A stretch of 64,000 bases of DNA, from positions 121,015-185,014 of the forward strand of contig CACKCM010000001.1 of assembly GCA_902598735.1 (NCBI GenBank). The letters are read 5' to 3'. A program made the position numbers and the translations under genes. This document shows positions 47,375 to 61,496 of this stretch, one piece after another (position 1 is the stretch's first letter; each line of letters begins with the position of its first letter). Under the pieces are notes generated by a model. The model was not told the DNA's origin, did not search any database, and worked only from the letters and a program-made list of their open reading frames with translations. This DNA is from an uncultured Pelagibacteraceae bacterium. GTDB taxonomy: Bacteria > Pseudomonadota > Alphaproteobacteria > Pelagibacterales > Pelagibacteraceae.

Positions 47375-49318
47375 ATGAAATCGCAAGTTCTGTTGCCAAA
47401 AATTTTCAATTTTCCGTTTACTTACAATTCAAGAATTGAGAGCAAAATAGGTAATTTAGTAGAGGTTCCGTTTGGGTCAAAAAAAGAAATAGGAGTGATT
47501 TGGAAAAATAATTACTCTGAGCCAGAAAATTTAAAGATTAAATATATAAATAAAAAGACTGAATACTCCATAGATAGAAAATTAATTGATTTTATAGAGT
47601 GGTTTTCGACTTATAACATGGTTCCTATCGGACTTGTATTAAAAATGGCTATAGGCGGTTCAGATAAATTCATCAAAAATAAAGATAGATTATTTGAAAT
47701 TAAAAAAACTAAAACAAGAGAATTTAGATTAAATGGCGAGCAGATTTCTGCACTCAAGTTTCTTGAGAAAGTAAATAATAAATTCAATGTATCAGTTTTG
47801 CAAGGAACCACTGGATCCGGAAAGACATTGGTTTATTTTGAACGAATAAAAAAAATAATTGAAAAGAATCACCAAGTATTAGTTTTGCTCCCAGAAATTT
47901 TTTTAACAAATGAATTTAAATCAAGGTTTGAAGAATTTTTTGGTTTTGAACCTTCAATTTGGCATTCAAAAATAACTCCGAAACAAAAAAGAATAATTTG
48001 GAAAGGGTTAATAAAAAAAAAGATTAAAATATTAGTAGGTGCTAGATCTGCATTACTCTTACCTTTTAAAAAACTTGGCTTAATCATAGTTGATGAGGAA
48101 CACGACAATTCATATAAGCAAGATGAAGGTGTAATATATAATGCGAGAGATATGGCAATTTCTAGAGCACAATTTGAGAATATTCCTATACACCTTGTTA
48201 CTTCTGTTCCGTCAATTGAAACTTTTAAAAATATTCAAACAAAAAAATATAGACACATAAAAATCTTAAAAAGATATGAAAATTATCCATTACCAAAAGC
48301 GCAAATAATTAATTTAAATATAAATAAGATTAAACACAAATTTATTGCAAATGAGACAATAACTTTAGTTGAAAAATTTCTTAAAAAAGGTGACCAAGTT
48401 CTTTTCTTTATTAACAGACGAGGTTTCGCTCCTTATTTAATCTGTAAAAAATGTGGTAGCAAACAAACATGCTCTAATTGTTCTTTATATCTTACGTTCC
48501 ACAAACTCAAAAATAAAGCAATATGTCATCACTGCGGTTTTGAAAAAAGAATTAAAGAAAAATGTAAAATTGAAGGAAATTGTGAAATGATAATGTACGG
48601 TCCTGGAGTTGAAAAAATATTTGATGAAACTAAGAAAATATTTCCTAGTAAAAAAATTAATATATTTTCAAGCGATTATTTAAAAACAAAAAAATTATCT
48701 AATGAATTGTTAAATAATATTAAAGAAAATAAAGTTGACATTTTAATTGGCACGCAAATGATATCGAAAGGTTTCAATTTTCCAAAATTAAATTGCATAG
48801 TAGTTATTGATGCTGATTTTTCTGGAAGAGGATACGATCTAAGGACAACTGAAAAGAATATTCAATTATATCACCAATTAAGCGGAAGAGCTGGTAGATT
48901 TAGTTCTGAGTCTTTAATTATTTATCAAACATTAACTCCACATAACAATACACTTAATGAATTGATAAAAAATAAGTCAGAACAGCTATTAATTAACGAG
49001 CTTTTACTAAGAAAAAAAAATATGTTACCTCCATATCAAAGATTGATATCAATCATTATATCTTCAAAGGATCGATCTTTAAGTTTACAAGGCGCTAGAG
49101 AAATAAAATTAAGATTAAATCAAATAGATAACATAGAAGTTCTGGGACCCGTGGACTCCCCTTTGCTTAAAATTAAAAAAAATTTTAGATCAAGATTATT
49201 GATAAGGTTAAAAAGTCAAAATTTGATGCAAAAAAAAATCAGTAAAGTATTAAATGGGCTTAAAATCTCATCTAAAATTAAACTTACAGTTGATGTTGAC
49301 CCTATCAATTTCGCTTAA
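47375..49318 (+). CDS. priA: Primosomal replication protein N' (helicase PriA)
   Basis: PriA restarts stalled replication forks. The 647-residue protein has Walker A GTTGSGKT (144-151), the DEEH box (near residue 234), a zinc-binding cysteine cluster (CKKCGSKQTCSNC, then CHHCG) between helicase lobes, and late helicase motifs (GTQMISKGFNFP and QLSGRAGR). The N-terminal DNA-binding region is shorter than in E. coli (total 732 residues there). It lies upstream of the ATP synthase genes, a common alphaproteobacterial order. Confidence 0.95.
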   Translation: MKSQVLLPKIFNFPFTYNSRIESKIGNLVEVPFGSKKEIGVIWKNNYSEPENLKIKYINKKTEYSIDRKLIDFIEWFSTYNMVPIGLVLKMAIGGSDKFIKNKDRLFEIKKTKTREFRLNGEQISALKFLEKVNNKFNVSVLQGTTGSGKTLVYFERIKKIIEKNHQVLVLLPEIFLTNEFKSRFEEFFGFEPSIWHSKITPKQKRIIWKGLIKKKIKILVGARSALLLPFKKLGLIIVDEEHDNSYKQDEGVIYNARDMAISRAQFENIPIHLVTSVPSIETFKNIQTKKYRHIKILKRYENYPLPKAQIINLNINKIKHKFIANETITLVEKFLKKGDQVLFFINRRGFAPYLICKKCGSKQTCSNCSLYLTFHKLKNKAICHHCGFEKRIKEKCKIEGNCEMIMYGPGVEKIFDETKKIFPSKKINIFSSDYLKTKKLSNELLNNIKENKVDILIGTQMISKGFNFPKLNCIVVIDADFSGRGYDLRTTEKNIQLYHQLSGRAGRFSSESLIIYQTLTPHNNTLNELIKNKSEQLLINELLLRKKNMLPPYQRLISIIISSKDRSLSLQGAREIKLRLNQIDNIEVLGPVDSPLLKIKKNFRSRLLIRLKSQNLMQKKISKVLNGLKISSKIKLTVDVDPINFA

Positions 49319-49332
49319 AAATCAAAATTGGC

Positions 49333-49346
49333 AACTTGATCAAGTT
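49333..49346. other. 14-bp perfect palindrome upstream of the atp operon
   Basis: AACTTGATCAAGTT is self-complementary and lies 54 bases before the atpH start, in the only gap between priA and the ATP synthase genes. It could be a protein-binding site or a chance event. A CATAAT resembling a -10 lies downstream at 49370-49375 without a good -35. Confidence 0.3.
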
Positions 49347-49400
49347 ATTTTCTTGTGATACGACCTCATCATAATTTCACAATAATTCTTACAACATAAA

Positions 49401-49958
49401 ATGAGTACAAACAAATCTTTCTCTACTGAAACTTCAGAAAGATACTCGCGCGCTTTATTTGAAGTTTCCCAAGATTCAAATGATTTAGATAAAGTAGAGA
49501 ACGATATTAAAAATTTTAAGTTGATTTATGATAAAAACTCGGAATTAAGAAATTTTATAAAAGATCCTTCCCAAATAATTACTGAGCAAAACAAGTTAGT
49601 AAATTTAATAAGTGATAAACTTAAATTTTCAAAAAATGTTCAAAAATTCTTATTATTATTAATTGAAAAAAGAAGAATTTTTTTTGTAAATAAAATTATT
49701 GAAAGTTTTTTACGGCTTTGCTCGCAAAAAAGAGGAGAAATCAAAGCATCACTAATTTCATCAAAAGAATTATCTCAAAATGAACTTAACGACATAAGTA
49801 CGGATTTATCAAAATCAATGGGATCAACTTTGAAATTTGATTACAAAGTAGATAAAGAATTAATTGGAGGTTTAAAACTCCAACTAGGCAGCATCATGAT
49901 TGATACCTCTATCAGAAATAAATTAAAAAAATATGAACAGGCAATGTTAGAAAATTAA
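49401..49958 (+). CDS. atpH: ATP synthase F1 delta subunit AtpH
   Basis: The 185-residue protein connects F1 to the peripheral stalk. It starts with the usual [15 protein letters not shown] segment (14-24) after a short extension, contains [21 protein letters not shown] (about 90-110), and ends with the conserved [29 protein letters not shown] (about 153-181). atpA follows after one base. Confidence 0.94.
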   Translation: MSTNKSFSTETSERYSRALFEVSQDSNDLDKVENDIKNFKLIYDKNSELRNFIKDPSQIITEQNKLVNLISDKLKFSKNVQKFLLLLIEKRRIFFVNKIIESFLRLCSQKRGEIKASLISSKELSQNELNDISTDLSKSMGSTLKFDYKVDKELIGGLKLQLGSIMIDTSIRNKLKKYEQAMLEN

Positions 49959-49959
49959 T

Positions 49960-51488
49960 ATGACTATTAATCCATCAGAAATAACAAAATTATTAAAAGA
50001 TCAGATAAAAAACTTTGGTGAAAAGGCTGAAGTTTCTGAAATAGGAAAAGTTTTGTCAGTTGGAGATGGTATTGCTCGAGTCTATGGTCTTGACAATGTT
50101 CAAGCTGGAGAAATGGTCGAATTTGAAGATGGATCAAAAGGAATGGCGTTAAACTTAGAAAACGATAATGTCGGAGTGGTTATTTTTGGTGACGATAGAA
50201 GCATTAAAGAAGGAGATACAATTAAAAGAACAAATGCAATTGTAGACGTTCCTGTAGGGAAAGAATTGCTTGGAAGAGTCGTTGATGGATTAGGAAATCC
50301 AATTGATGGGAAAGGAAAGTTATCTGCAAAAAACAGAAAGAGAGTTGAGGTAAAAGCTCCGGGTATTATTCCAAGACAATCTGTTAATGAACCAATGCAA
50401 ACAGGATTAAAATCAATTGACTCTCTGATACCTATAGGACGTGGTCAACGAGAACTTATTATCGGAGATAGACAAACTGGTAAAACAGCCGTAGCTATCG
50501 ATGCGATAATAAATCAAAAAAAAATAAACGAATCATCTGATGAAAAGAAAAAATTATATTGCGTATATGTTGCTATAGGACAAAAACGTTCAACCGTGGC
50601 CCAAATTACAAAGACTTTGGAAGAAGCTGGAGCGTTAAAATACACAACTATTGTTGCAGCCACTGCATCAGATTCTGCTCCTTTACAATTTTTAGCTCCT
50701 TATACTGGATGCACAATTGGTGAATATTTTAGAGATAACGGTATGCATGCTTTAATTGTTTACGATGATTTATCAAAACAAGCTGTTGCCTACAGACAAA
50801 TGTCTTTATTACTGAGAAGACCTCCAGGCAGAGAAGCTTATCCTGGTGATGTATTTTATTTGCACAGTAGATTATTAGAACGTGCAGCTAAGTTAAATGA
50901 TAAAAGTGGGGGCGGTTCTTTAACAGCTTTGCCAATCATTGAAACTCAAGCCGGAGATGTTTCTGCATATATACCAACAAACGTTATATCCATTACAGAC
51001 GGGCAGATATTCTTAGAAACTGAATTATTCAATCAAGGTATTCGTCCTGCTGTTAATGTAGGATTGTCCGTGTCTAGAGTTGGCTCTGCTGCTCAAACTA
51101 AAGCAATGAAAAAGGTCGCCGGTTCAATTAAATTAGAATTAGCGCAATATAGAGAAATGGCTGCTTTTGCGCAGTTCGGTTCAGATTTGGATACATCTAC
51201 ACAACAATTACTAAATAGAGGTGCAAAACTTACGGAACTTTTAAAACAAGATCAATACTCTCCAATGACTGTTGCTGAACAAGTTATTTCTGTGTTTACT
51301 GGTGTCAAAGGTTATTTAGATGATATTGAGATTGGCAAGATCAAGCAATTTGAAAACGATGTTATTGAAAAAGTTAAGACTGATAAGCCAGAAATTATCG
51401 AAACAATTCAATCTTCAGGAAAATTAGAGGAAGGTACTGAAAAACTTGTTGTTGAAATTATAGAAGAATACAAAAAAGGTAATAAATA

Positions 51489-51489
<1 letters not shown>
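49960..51489 (+). CDS. atpA: ATP synthase F1 alpha subunit AtpA
   Basis: The 509-residue non-catalytic nucleotide-binding subunit has [10 protein letters not shown] (35-44), Walker A GDRQTGKT (169-176), the conserved [17 protein letters not shown] stretch, the [24 protein letters not shown] signature, and the alpha-type [17 protein letters not shown]. It shares one base with atpG. Confidence 0.98.
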
Positions 51490-53784
<2,295 letters not shown>

Positions 53785-53785
<1 letters not shown>

Positions 53786-54174
53786 TGTCGGAAAAATTTT
53801 CAATTGAAATAATTTCACCTGATAAATCAATTTTAAAAATGGAAACCTCTGAAGTGGTTATTCCATCCTTTGAGGGTGAGATGGGTATCTTAAAAGACCA
53901 TATCCCATTAATTACTTTTTTAAGGCCAGGCATTATAAATATTAAAGCTGGAACCGAGCAAAAGTTTTTTGTGGAAGAGGGAACAGTGGAATTTTCTAAT
54001 AACAATCTTCTTATTTTGACTTCAACTGCTGTAGAAGTTACAAAAATGAACAAAAAATTTATCGACTCTCTTATAAGTATGTCTGAAAAAAAATTAGATA
54101 ATAATGAGATATCTGATAAGGAGAGATATTTGCTATCATATAAATTAGAAACACTAAGAAATATTAATCAATAA
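53785..54174 (+). CDS. atpC: ATP synthase F1 epsilon subunit AtpC
   Basis: The 129-residue protein has the beta-sandwich domain typical of epsilon (ISPDKSILKMETSEVVIPSFEGEMGIL, with the GEMGIL.DH motif at about 31-39, and FFVEEGTVEFSNN) and a C-terminal helical part. The start is GTG, one base into the atpD stop codon. The 3' end overlaps the convergent rppH gene by 11 bp. No atpB, atpE or atpF is in this window, as is usual for alphaproteobacteria. Confidence 0.94.
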
Positions 54175-54634
54175 AATCATTAATAATCTCTAATAACTCG
54201 ACATACATTTTCTTTTTAAAATCTACAATAGTTTTAGGTAAGTCATCAGGTATAATCCACTTCCACTCAATAAATTCTGGATTTCTAGTTTGCAAATTTA
54301 TTTCTTTTTCATCACCAATAAATTTTGCAATAAACCATTTTTGCTTTTGACCCCTAAATTTACCCTTCCAAATAATACCAACTAAATTTTTTGGAAGTTC
54401 ATACTCAAAAAAACCATCAATTTCTCTCAAGATATCAATACTTTTAATACTAGTTTCCTCATAAAGCTCTCTTTTCATAGCTGAAAGATAGCTCTCTCCT
54501 TTTTCAACACCTCCTTGGGGCATTTGCCACTTATTTACAGGGTTATCTTTTCTCTTACCAACAAAAACTTTATTCTCATTATTTAAAATTATTACTCCTA
54601 CGCCGTTACGCATAGGAAGTTTTTTGGAATTCAT
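54164..54634 (-). CDS. rppH: RNA pyrophosphohydrolase RppH (Nudix)
   Basis: RppH converts the 5' triphosphate of mRNA to monophosphate and starts RNase E-dependent decay. The 156-residue protein has RNGVGVIILN at the start, KWQMPQGGVEKGE and the Nudix box G-x5-E-x7-REL-x-EE (41-63), and the RppH-type WKGKFRGQKQKWFIAKF and EFIEWKW blocks. It lies four bases downstream of ctpA. Confidence 0.94.
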   Translation of the reverse strand: MNSKKLPMRNGVGVIILNNENKVFVGKRKDNPVNKWQMPQGGVEKGESYLSAMKRELYEETSIKSIDILREIDGFFEYELPKNLVGIIWKGKFRGQKQKWFIAKFIGDEKEINLQTRNPEFIEWKWIIPDDLPKTIVDFKKKMYVELLEIINDFID

Positions 54635-54638
54635 ATAA

Positions 54639-55772
54639 TTAGGAGTTAAATAAATTAATTGCGTAATTTAATTGGTTATCCTTTTCCGAGTTAATTAGAA
54701 AATCATCCCCCTGTTCTTCAACAAATATATCAGGAGTCACGCCAACTTCAGAAATGGACTTACCTGAAGGTAAATAATATTTAGAAATAGTTAGTCTCAT
54801 ACCACCTCCATTTTTTAAGGGTATTATTGATTGAACGGAACCTTTTCCATAGGAGCTTTCGCCTAAAATTATTGCTCTTTTATGATCTTTTAAGGCTCCA
54901 GCAAATATTTCTGAGGCTGAGGCAGAGCCATTATTTATTAATACCACTATTGGTTTCCCCTTTATTTCGTCGCCCTTTCTTGCAAAAAATTTCCTTGTTT
55001 CAGAGATCTTCCTGCCTTTAGTTGAAACTATCTCACCATCTTCTAAAAAATAATCAGTTATATTTATTGCTTGTGTAAGCAATCCACCAGGATTATTTCT
55101 TAGATCTAGAACATACCCTTTAATTTTATTTTTTTTTTCAAACTCTTTTACAGATTTCAAAAACTGTTTGTCACTATTTTCATTAAATGATTTTAATCTT
55201 ATGTAACCTAAATTTTTATTCTTCCCTAATAGTCTAGAGCTTACTGATTTTACCTCTATTATTTTTCTTACAATTTTAAACTCTAAGGGTTTTTTAACAT
55301 TTTTGCGTCTAACAGTAAGATCGATAGAAGTTCCAACCGGACCTCTCATCAACTTTACAGCTTCCAATAAAGATTTCCCTTGAACCTGATCTTTGCCAAT
55401 TTTTACAATGTAGTCACCAGCCTTAATACCTGCTTTTGCTGCAGGTGTATCATCAATAGGTGAGATCACTTTAACAACGCCAGCTTCCATGCCAATTTCT
55501 ATACCTAATCCTCCAAATTCGCCTTTTGTATCTGTCTGCATCTCTTGAAAAAGTTCAGGACTCATATAAGCCGAATAAGGGTCAAGAGATTGAAGAACAC
55601 CATTTATAGCTGAGTCCATCATTTTTGATTGATCAACATCGTCAACATAATCTTTCTTTATATTTTCCAAAACTTCACCAAAAAGATCTATTTTTTCATA
55701 AAGATCATTTTTTGAATAAACATTTAAAGATAGATTAGAAAATAAAAAAACTAAAATGAAAATTTTTTTCAT
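54639..55772 (-). CDS. ctpA: C-terminal processing peptidase CtpA (S41 family)
   Basis: This periplasmic serine protease trims or degrades envelope proteins. From the ATG at 55772 it has 377 residues: a signal peptide (1-20), a PDZ domain (about 85-165, including GLGIEIG and GPVGTSIDL), and the S41 core with LRNNPGGLL (225-233) and the catalytic dyad S285 (GSASASE) and K310 (YGKGSVQ), 25 residues apart as in the family. The frame is open to 55808, but that would precede the signal peptide and overlap rsfS more. The ATG overlaps the rsfS stop as ATGA. Confidence 0.94.
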   Translation of the reverse strand: MKKIFILVFLFSNLSLNVYSKNDLYEKIDLFGEVLENIKKDYVDDVDQSKMMDSAINGVLQSLDPYSAYMSPELFQEMQTDTKGEFGGLGIEIGMEAGVVKVISPIDDTPAAKAGIKAGDYIVKIGKDQVQGKSLLEAVKLMRGPVGTSIDLTVRRKNVKKPLEFKIVRKIIEVKSVSSRLLGKNKNLGYIRLKSFNENSDKQFLKSVKEFEKKNKIKGYVLDLRNNPGGLLTQAINITDYFLEDGEIVSTKGRKISETRKFFARKGDEIKGKPIVVLINNGSASASEIFAGALKDHKRAIILGESSYGKGSVQSIIPLKNGGGMRLTISKYYLPSGKSISEVGVTPDIFVEEQGDDFLINSEKDNQLNYAINLFNS

Positions 55773-56116
55773 ATCATCGCCTTTTCTTTTGGAGTCTCCT
55801 CTGACCACATTTTTTCCAAATCATAAAACTCTCTTTTTTCTGGATGAAATATGTGAACAATTACATCTTGAGTATCGACAAGCTTCCATTCATTACTTTC
55901 TTTTCCCTCTATTCGACAATTATTTAATCCAATTTTTTTTAATTCAGATACGAGTATCTCAGATAATGCTTGAAGATGTCTAGATGAAGTTCCAGATGCT
56001 ATAATCATATAATCGGCAATATAAGATTTATTTTTGAGATTAATTGAAATTATATTTTGGGCTTTATTGTTATCTAAGATCTTCTCAATAATGTTTTTAA
56101 TGTCCGATACTATCAT
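55769..56116 (-). CDS. rsfS: Ribosome silencing factor RsfS
   Basis: RsfS binds L14 and blocks subunit joining when nutrients are scarce. The 115-residue protein has the family pattern ADYMIIASGTSSRHLQALS (about 33-51), GKESNEWKLVDTQDVIVHIF (about 72-91) and REFYDLEKMW. I chose the ATG at 56116, which shares one base with the nadD stop (TGATG); a TTG one codon upstream is also open. It is followed directly by ctpA, with no rlmH between. Confidence 0.93.
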   Translation of the reverse strand: MIVSDIKNIIEKILDNNKAQNIISINLKNKSYIADYMIIASGTSSRHLQALSEILVSELKKIGLNNCRIEGKESNEWKLVDTQDVIVHIFHPEKREFYDLEKMWSEETPKEKAMI

Positions 56117-56658
56117 CAATATTTTGATTTTAAGCTTTTCTTAAGAGCCGTAGATGAAATATCAAAATGTTTGTTCCTTATAAATATAATTCTGTTTTTA
56201 TTTAAATATTTTACCACAATAGACTCTTTACTCTTTCTATCATATCCTTTGCGAGAAAAAACTATTAATTTCGTTAATTTTACTATTTTTTTCCAACTTT
56301 TCCATTTGTGAAATTCTAACAAAATATCTGAACCAATAATTAAATAAAGATTTTTAGGTTTATCTTTTTGAAAAATATATTTAATTGCATTTATAGTCCT
56401 AGATGACTTAAGAATATCATCTAAATATAAGACTCGAATTTTTCCTACATTTTCAACAATTTTTTTTGCTAGCAACAGTCTTCTTTTAAGAGAAAAAAGT
56501 GGGTTTTTTTTTAAAGGATTTTTTTTTGTAATTACCCAATAAATTTTTTTTAATTTAAGCTTTTTAATTGCAATTTTAGAAATAGCTAAATGTCCCTCAT
56601 GAGCTGGATCAAAACTTCCACCTAAAATACCAATATTATCGATTTTTAATTTTGCCAT
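56116..56658 (-). CDS. nadD: Nicotinate-nucleotide adenylyltransferase NadD
   Basis: NadD makes deamido-NAD from nicotinate mononucleotide and ATP. The 180-residue protein has the nucleotidyltransferase motif GGSFDPAHEGH (13-23), WVITKKNPLK (a substrate loop), the conserved SDILLEFHKWKSW, and the C-terminal ISSTALKKS (ISSTxxR-type). proA lies three bases upstream. Confidence 0.94.
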   Translation of the reverse strand: MAKLKIDNIGILGGSFDPAHEGHLAISKIAIKKLKLKKIYWVITKKNPLKKNPLFSLKRRLLLAKKIVENVGKIRVLYLDDILKSSRTINAIKYIFQKDKPKNLYLIIGSDILLEFHKWKSWKKIVKLTKLIVFSRKGYDRKSKESIVVKYLNKNRIIFIRNKHFDISSTALKKSLKSKY

Positions 56659-56661
56659 TAA

Positions 56662-57903
56662 TTATGGTCTTATTATTCCTCCTCCAGAGACAATATACTT
56701 ATATGAAGTTAGCTGATTTATTCCAACTGGGCCTCTCGGTGGCAGTTTGTTTGTTGATATCCCAATCTCACCTCCAAATCCAAATTCGCCTCCATCAGCA
56801 AATTGTGTTGAAACATTATGCATAGCTATTGAGCTATTAACGCCATCTAAGAAAATTTTCGCATTTTTAGTATTGTTAGTAATTATGCAATCTGTATGCA
56901 TAGTGCCGTATTTTAAAATATGATTAACCCCTTCCTGAACATTTTTTACAGACTTAATAGAAATAATTGCATCTAAATATTCTGTTTTCCAATCTTTTTC
57001 TTTTGCTAACTTAAGTCTATTGTTGAAAAACTTATTTATTTTATTGTCAACTCGTACTTCACAACCAGATTTTTTTAGCGAGTTAATAATTTCCACACCA
57101 TGAGATTTTAAAGCTTTTTCTTCTATTAATAGTGTTTCAACTGCTCCGCATATACTTGTTCTCCTCATTTTAGCGTTGATTATAATCTTTTTAGCTGTTT
57201 TTAAGTTCGCACTTTTATCAACAAAAATGTGACACAACCCTTCTAAGTGACCGATCACGTGTACGCTAGAAAATTTTTGAACTTTAGTTACCAAGCCTTT
57301 TCCACCTCTTGGAACAATAACATCAATATATCTACTCATTTTAGCCAATAGATGATCAACGACTTTTCTATTTTTTTTATCAATAAATTGAACACAATCT
57401 TTATTTACATTATTTTTTTGGAGAGTTTCTCTAAAAATGTTGGCTAGCAATTTATTCGAGTTTAGCGCTTCTGAACCTCCTCTTAAAATACAGCAATTTC
57501 CAGACTTTAAACTTAAAGCGGCCACATCAGCGGTTACATTTGGTCTACTTTCATAAATGACTCCAATAATACCGATTGGTGTAGTCACTTTTTTAATCCT
57601 TAATTTATTTGGTCTTTCCCATTCCTCTAATACTTTTCCAATAGGATTCTTAAATTTTGCTATCTCATTAATTGCGTCTCTAATATTATCTATTCGTTTA
57701 CTATCTAAAATCAGTCTATCAATGAGATGTTTACGTTTTACATTTTTTACGTCTTTTAAATTTTCTCTGATTATTCTACTTTTGTTTTTTAAAAGATTTG
57801 TGTTGTAATTATCTAAGACTTTTTTTACTCTTTTTTGATCTATTGATTTAAGATCTTCAAAAGCTCTTTTTGCTTTTTTTCCAATTTTTTCTAAATATTG
57901 CAT
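56662..57903 (-). CDS. proA: Gamma-glutamyl phosphate reductase ProA
   Basis: ProA reduces glutamyl-5-phosphate to glutamate semialdehyde in proline synthesis. The 413-residue aldehyde-dehydrogenase-fold enzyme has IGVIYESRPNVTADVAALSL (about 113-132), VPRGG (197-201), HLEGLCHIFVD and the catalytic cysteine C252 in RRTSICGAVETLL. Its ATG follows the proB stop directly. Confidence 0.96.
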   Translation of the reverse strand: MQYLEKIGKKAKRAFEDLKSIDQKRVKKVLDNYNTNLLKNKSRIIRENLKDVKNVKRKHLIDRLILDSKRIDNIRDAINEIAKFKNPIGKVLEEWERPNKLRIKKVTTPIGIIGVIYESRPNVTADVAALSLKSGNCCILRGGSEALNSNKLLANIFRETLQKNNVNKDCVQFIDKKNRKVVDHLLAKMSRYIDVIVPRGGKGLVTKVQKFSSVHVIGHLEGLCHIFVDKSANLKTAKKIIINAKMRRTSICGAVETLLIEEKALKSHGVEIINSLKKSGCEVRVDNKINKFFNNRLKLAKEKDWKTEYLDAIISIKSVKNVQEGVNHILKYGTMHTDCIITNNTKNAKIFLDGVNSSIAMHNVSTQFADGGEFGFGGEIGISTNKLPPRGPVGINQLTSYKYIVSGGGIIRP

Positions 57904-59996
<2,093 letters not shown>

Positions 59997-60000
59997 AGAT

Positions 60001-60255
60001 TTAATTGGGGATTACAGAAACAAATGTTCTGTTTAATTTTGATTTTTTAAATTTTACTCTTCCCTTGATCAACGAAAAAATCGAATGGTCTTTACCCATA
60101 CCCACATTGTCGCCAGGATGAATCTTAGTGCCTCTTTGTCTTACTATAATGTTTCCAGGTATCACCAATTGATCACCATATCTTTTAACACCTAGACGTC
60201 TACCTTTACTATCTCGGCCGTTTTTTGAAGATCCGCCAGCTTTTTTTGTTGCCAT
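60001..60255 (-). CDS. rpmA: Ribosomal protein bL27
   Basis: The 84-residue protein is textbook L27: [22 protein letters not shown], then [21 protein letters not shown] and [15 protein letters not shown]. Its N-terminus reaches the peptidyl transferase centre. It follows rplU by 8 bases. Confidence 0.97.
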   Translation of the reverse strand: MATKKAGGSSKNGRDSKGRRLGVKRYGDQLVIPGNIIVRQRGTKIHPGDNVGMGKDHSIFSLIKGRVKFKKSKLNRTFVSVIPN

Positions 60256-60263
60256 TTAATTCC

Positions 60264-60671
60264 CTATTTTTTTGTCTCTTTTTTTACAACTTTTTTTTCT
60301 TCTTTAACAGCTTTCTTTTTTTCAACAATCTTAGCCTCATCAATAACTTTACCGCCTTTAGCTAAAATTTTAGTTATTTGTATCTTTGAGTGACGCTGTC
60401 TATGACCGTTTTTTTTTCTTGAATGTTTTCTTCTTCTTTTGTGAAAAACTAAAATTGTTCGATCTTTTACATTGTCCAATAATTTTGCTTCAACAGTGGC
60501 TCCATCTATATTAGGATTTCCAATTTCCGTGTTCTTACTATCGTTTAGAAGTAAAACATTCTTAAATTTGATAGTTTCTCCTATCTTAGCGTTCAATTTT
60601 TCAATTTGTAAAATTTTACTTGTAGACACTTTGTACTGCTTTCCACCTGTTTCTATTATTGCAAATGACAT
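60264..60671 (-). CDS. rplU: Ribosomal protein bL21 with charged tail
   Basis: From the ATG at 60671 the protein has 135 residues, beginning MSFAIIETGGKQYKVS, the classic L21 start. The core includes KRRRKHSRKKNGHRQRHSKI (about 79-98). A Lys/Glu/Val-rich extension of about 30 residues follows, making it longer than the common 103. The frame is open to 60725, but a promoter lies there and the extra residues are not family-like. Confidence 0.95.
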   Translation of the reverse strand: MSFAIIETGGKQYKVSTSKILQIEKLNAKIGETIKFKNVLLLNDSKNTEIGNPNIDGATVEAKLLDNVKDRTILVFHKRRRKHSRKKNGHRQRHSKIQITKILAKGGKVIDEAKIVEKKKAVKEEKKVVKKETKK

Positions 60672-60697
60672 AAAAATAATTTTTTTTGTTTCCACGC

Positions 60698-60725
60698 AAT
60701 ATAGCCTTAAGCACCTACAAGTCAA
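60698..60725 (-). promoter_or_regulatory. Putative promoter of rplU-rpmA-obgE
   Basis: On the minus strand TTGACT (60720-60725) and TATATT (60698-60703) are separated by 16 bases. Each is close to the sigma-70 consensus. Transcription would start near 60691, giving a leader of about 20 bases before rplU. It lies in the 65-bp gap after gloB. Confidence 0.6.
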
Positions 60726-60736
60726 GATTATTGAGG

Positions 60737-61495
60737 TTAAAAAGAGTCCTTTAAATCTCGTAATTTTGAAAAGACCTCGTCTTCAGTTGATGTTTTAAGG
60801 TTTAATGTTTGTCTAATAACTGGATCATTACATCTAAGGAAGATATTTGTTTTTATTTCTGCATCTATTGTGGTTGGAATTGTAGGTATCCCTTTTTTTA
60901 ACTTTATTTGAATATCTTTAGCTTTTTTCTTAAGTGCTATGTTATTTGGATCATAAGTTAAACAAAAATTTAAATTTGATTTTGTATATTCATGGCCACA
61001 ATATATTTTAGTATCTGCTGGAAGAGATTTGATCTTATTTAGCGATTTGTACATCTCTTTATGGGAACCTTCAAATACTCTACCACAACCTAACGAAAAT
61101 AAAGTATCACCAGTAAAAACTACTTTTTCATTATAAAAAAAGAAAGAGATGTGTGTATTAGTATGACCAGGAACAAAAATTACTTCAAATTTTAAATTTC
61201 CAATTTCATGCTTTTGATTTTCTTTAAGCAATACATCTATACCTGGAATTCTATTTTTATCTAATCCAAATCCCAAAACTTTAGAATTATATTTTTTTTT
61301 TAATTCTAAATTCCCGCCAACATGATCAGCATGGTGATGAGTATTTAAAATGAAATCCAATTTTTTGTACTTTTTTACTACACTATCACAAGCTTTGAAC
61401 TCTGCAGGATCAACTATTGAAACAGTATCAGATTTTTTGTCGTGAATTAAATAACTATAGTTATCATCTAAACATGGAATAATTTCTATTATCAT
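60737..61495 (-). CDS. gloB: Hydroxyacylglutathione hydrolase (glyoxalase II) GloB
   Basis: GloB hydrolyses S-lactoylglutathione to lactate and glutathione. The 252-residue metallo-beta-lactamase-fold protein has CLDDNYSYLI (8-17), the metal motif THHHADH (52-58), PGHTNTHISFFF with the third-site histidine, FTGDTLFSLGCGR, and the C-terminal YCGHEYTKSNLNF. Closely follows metW. Confidence 0.95.
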   Translation of the reverse strand: MIIEIIPCLDDNYSYLIHDKKSDTVSIVDPAEFKACDSVVKKYKKLDFILNTHHHADHVGGNLELKKKYNSKVLGFGLDKNRIPGIDVLLKENQKHEIGNLKFEVIFVPGHTNTHISFFFYNEKVVFTGDTLFSLGCGRVFEGSHKEMYKSLNKIKSLPADTKIYCGHEYTKSNLNFCLTYDPNNIALKKKAKDIQIKLKKGIPTIPTTIDAEIKTNIFLRCNDPVIRQTLNLKTSTEDEVFSKLRDLKDSF

Positions 61496-61496
61496 A

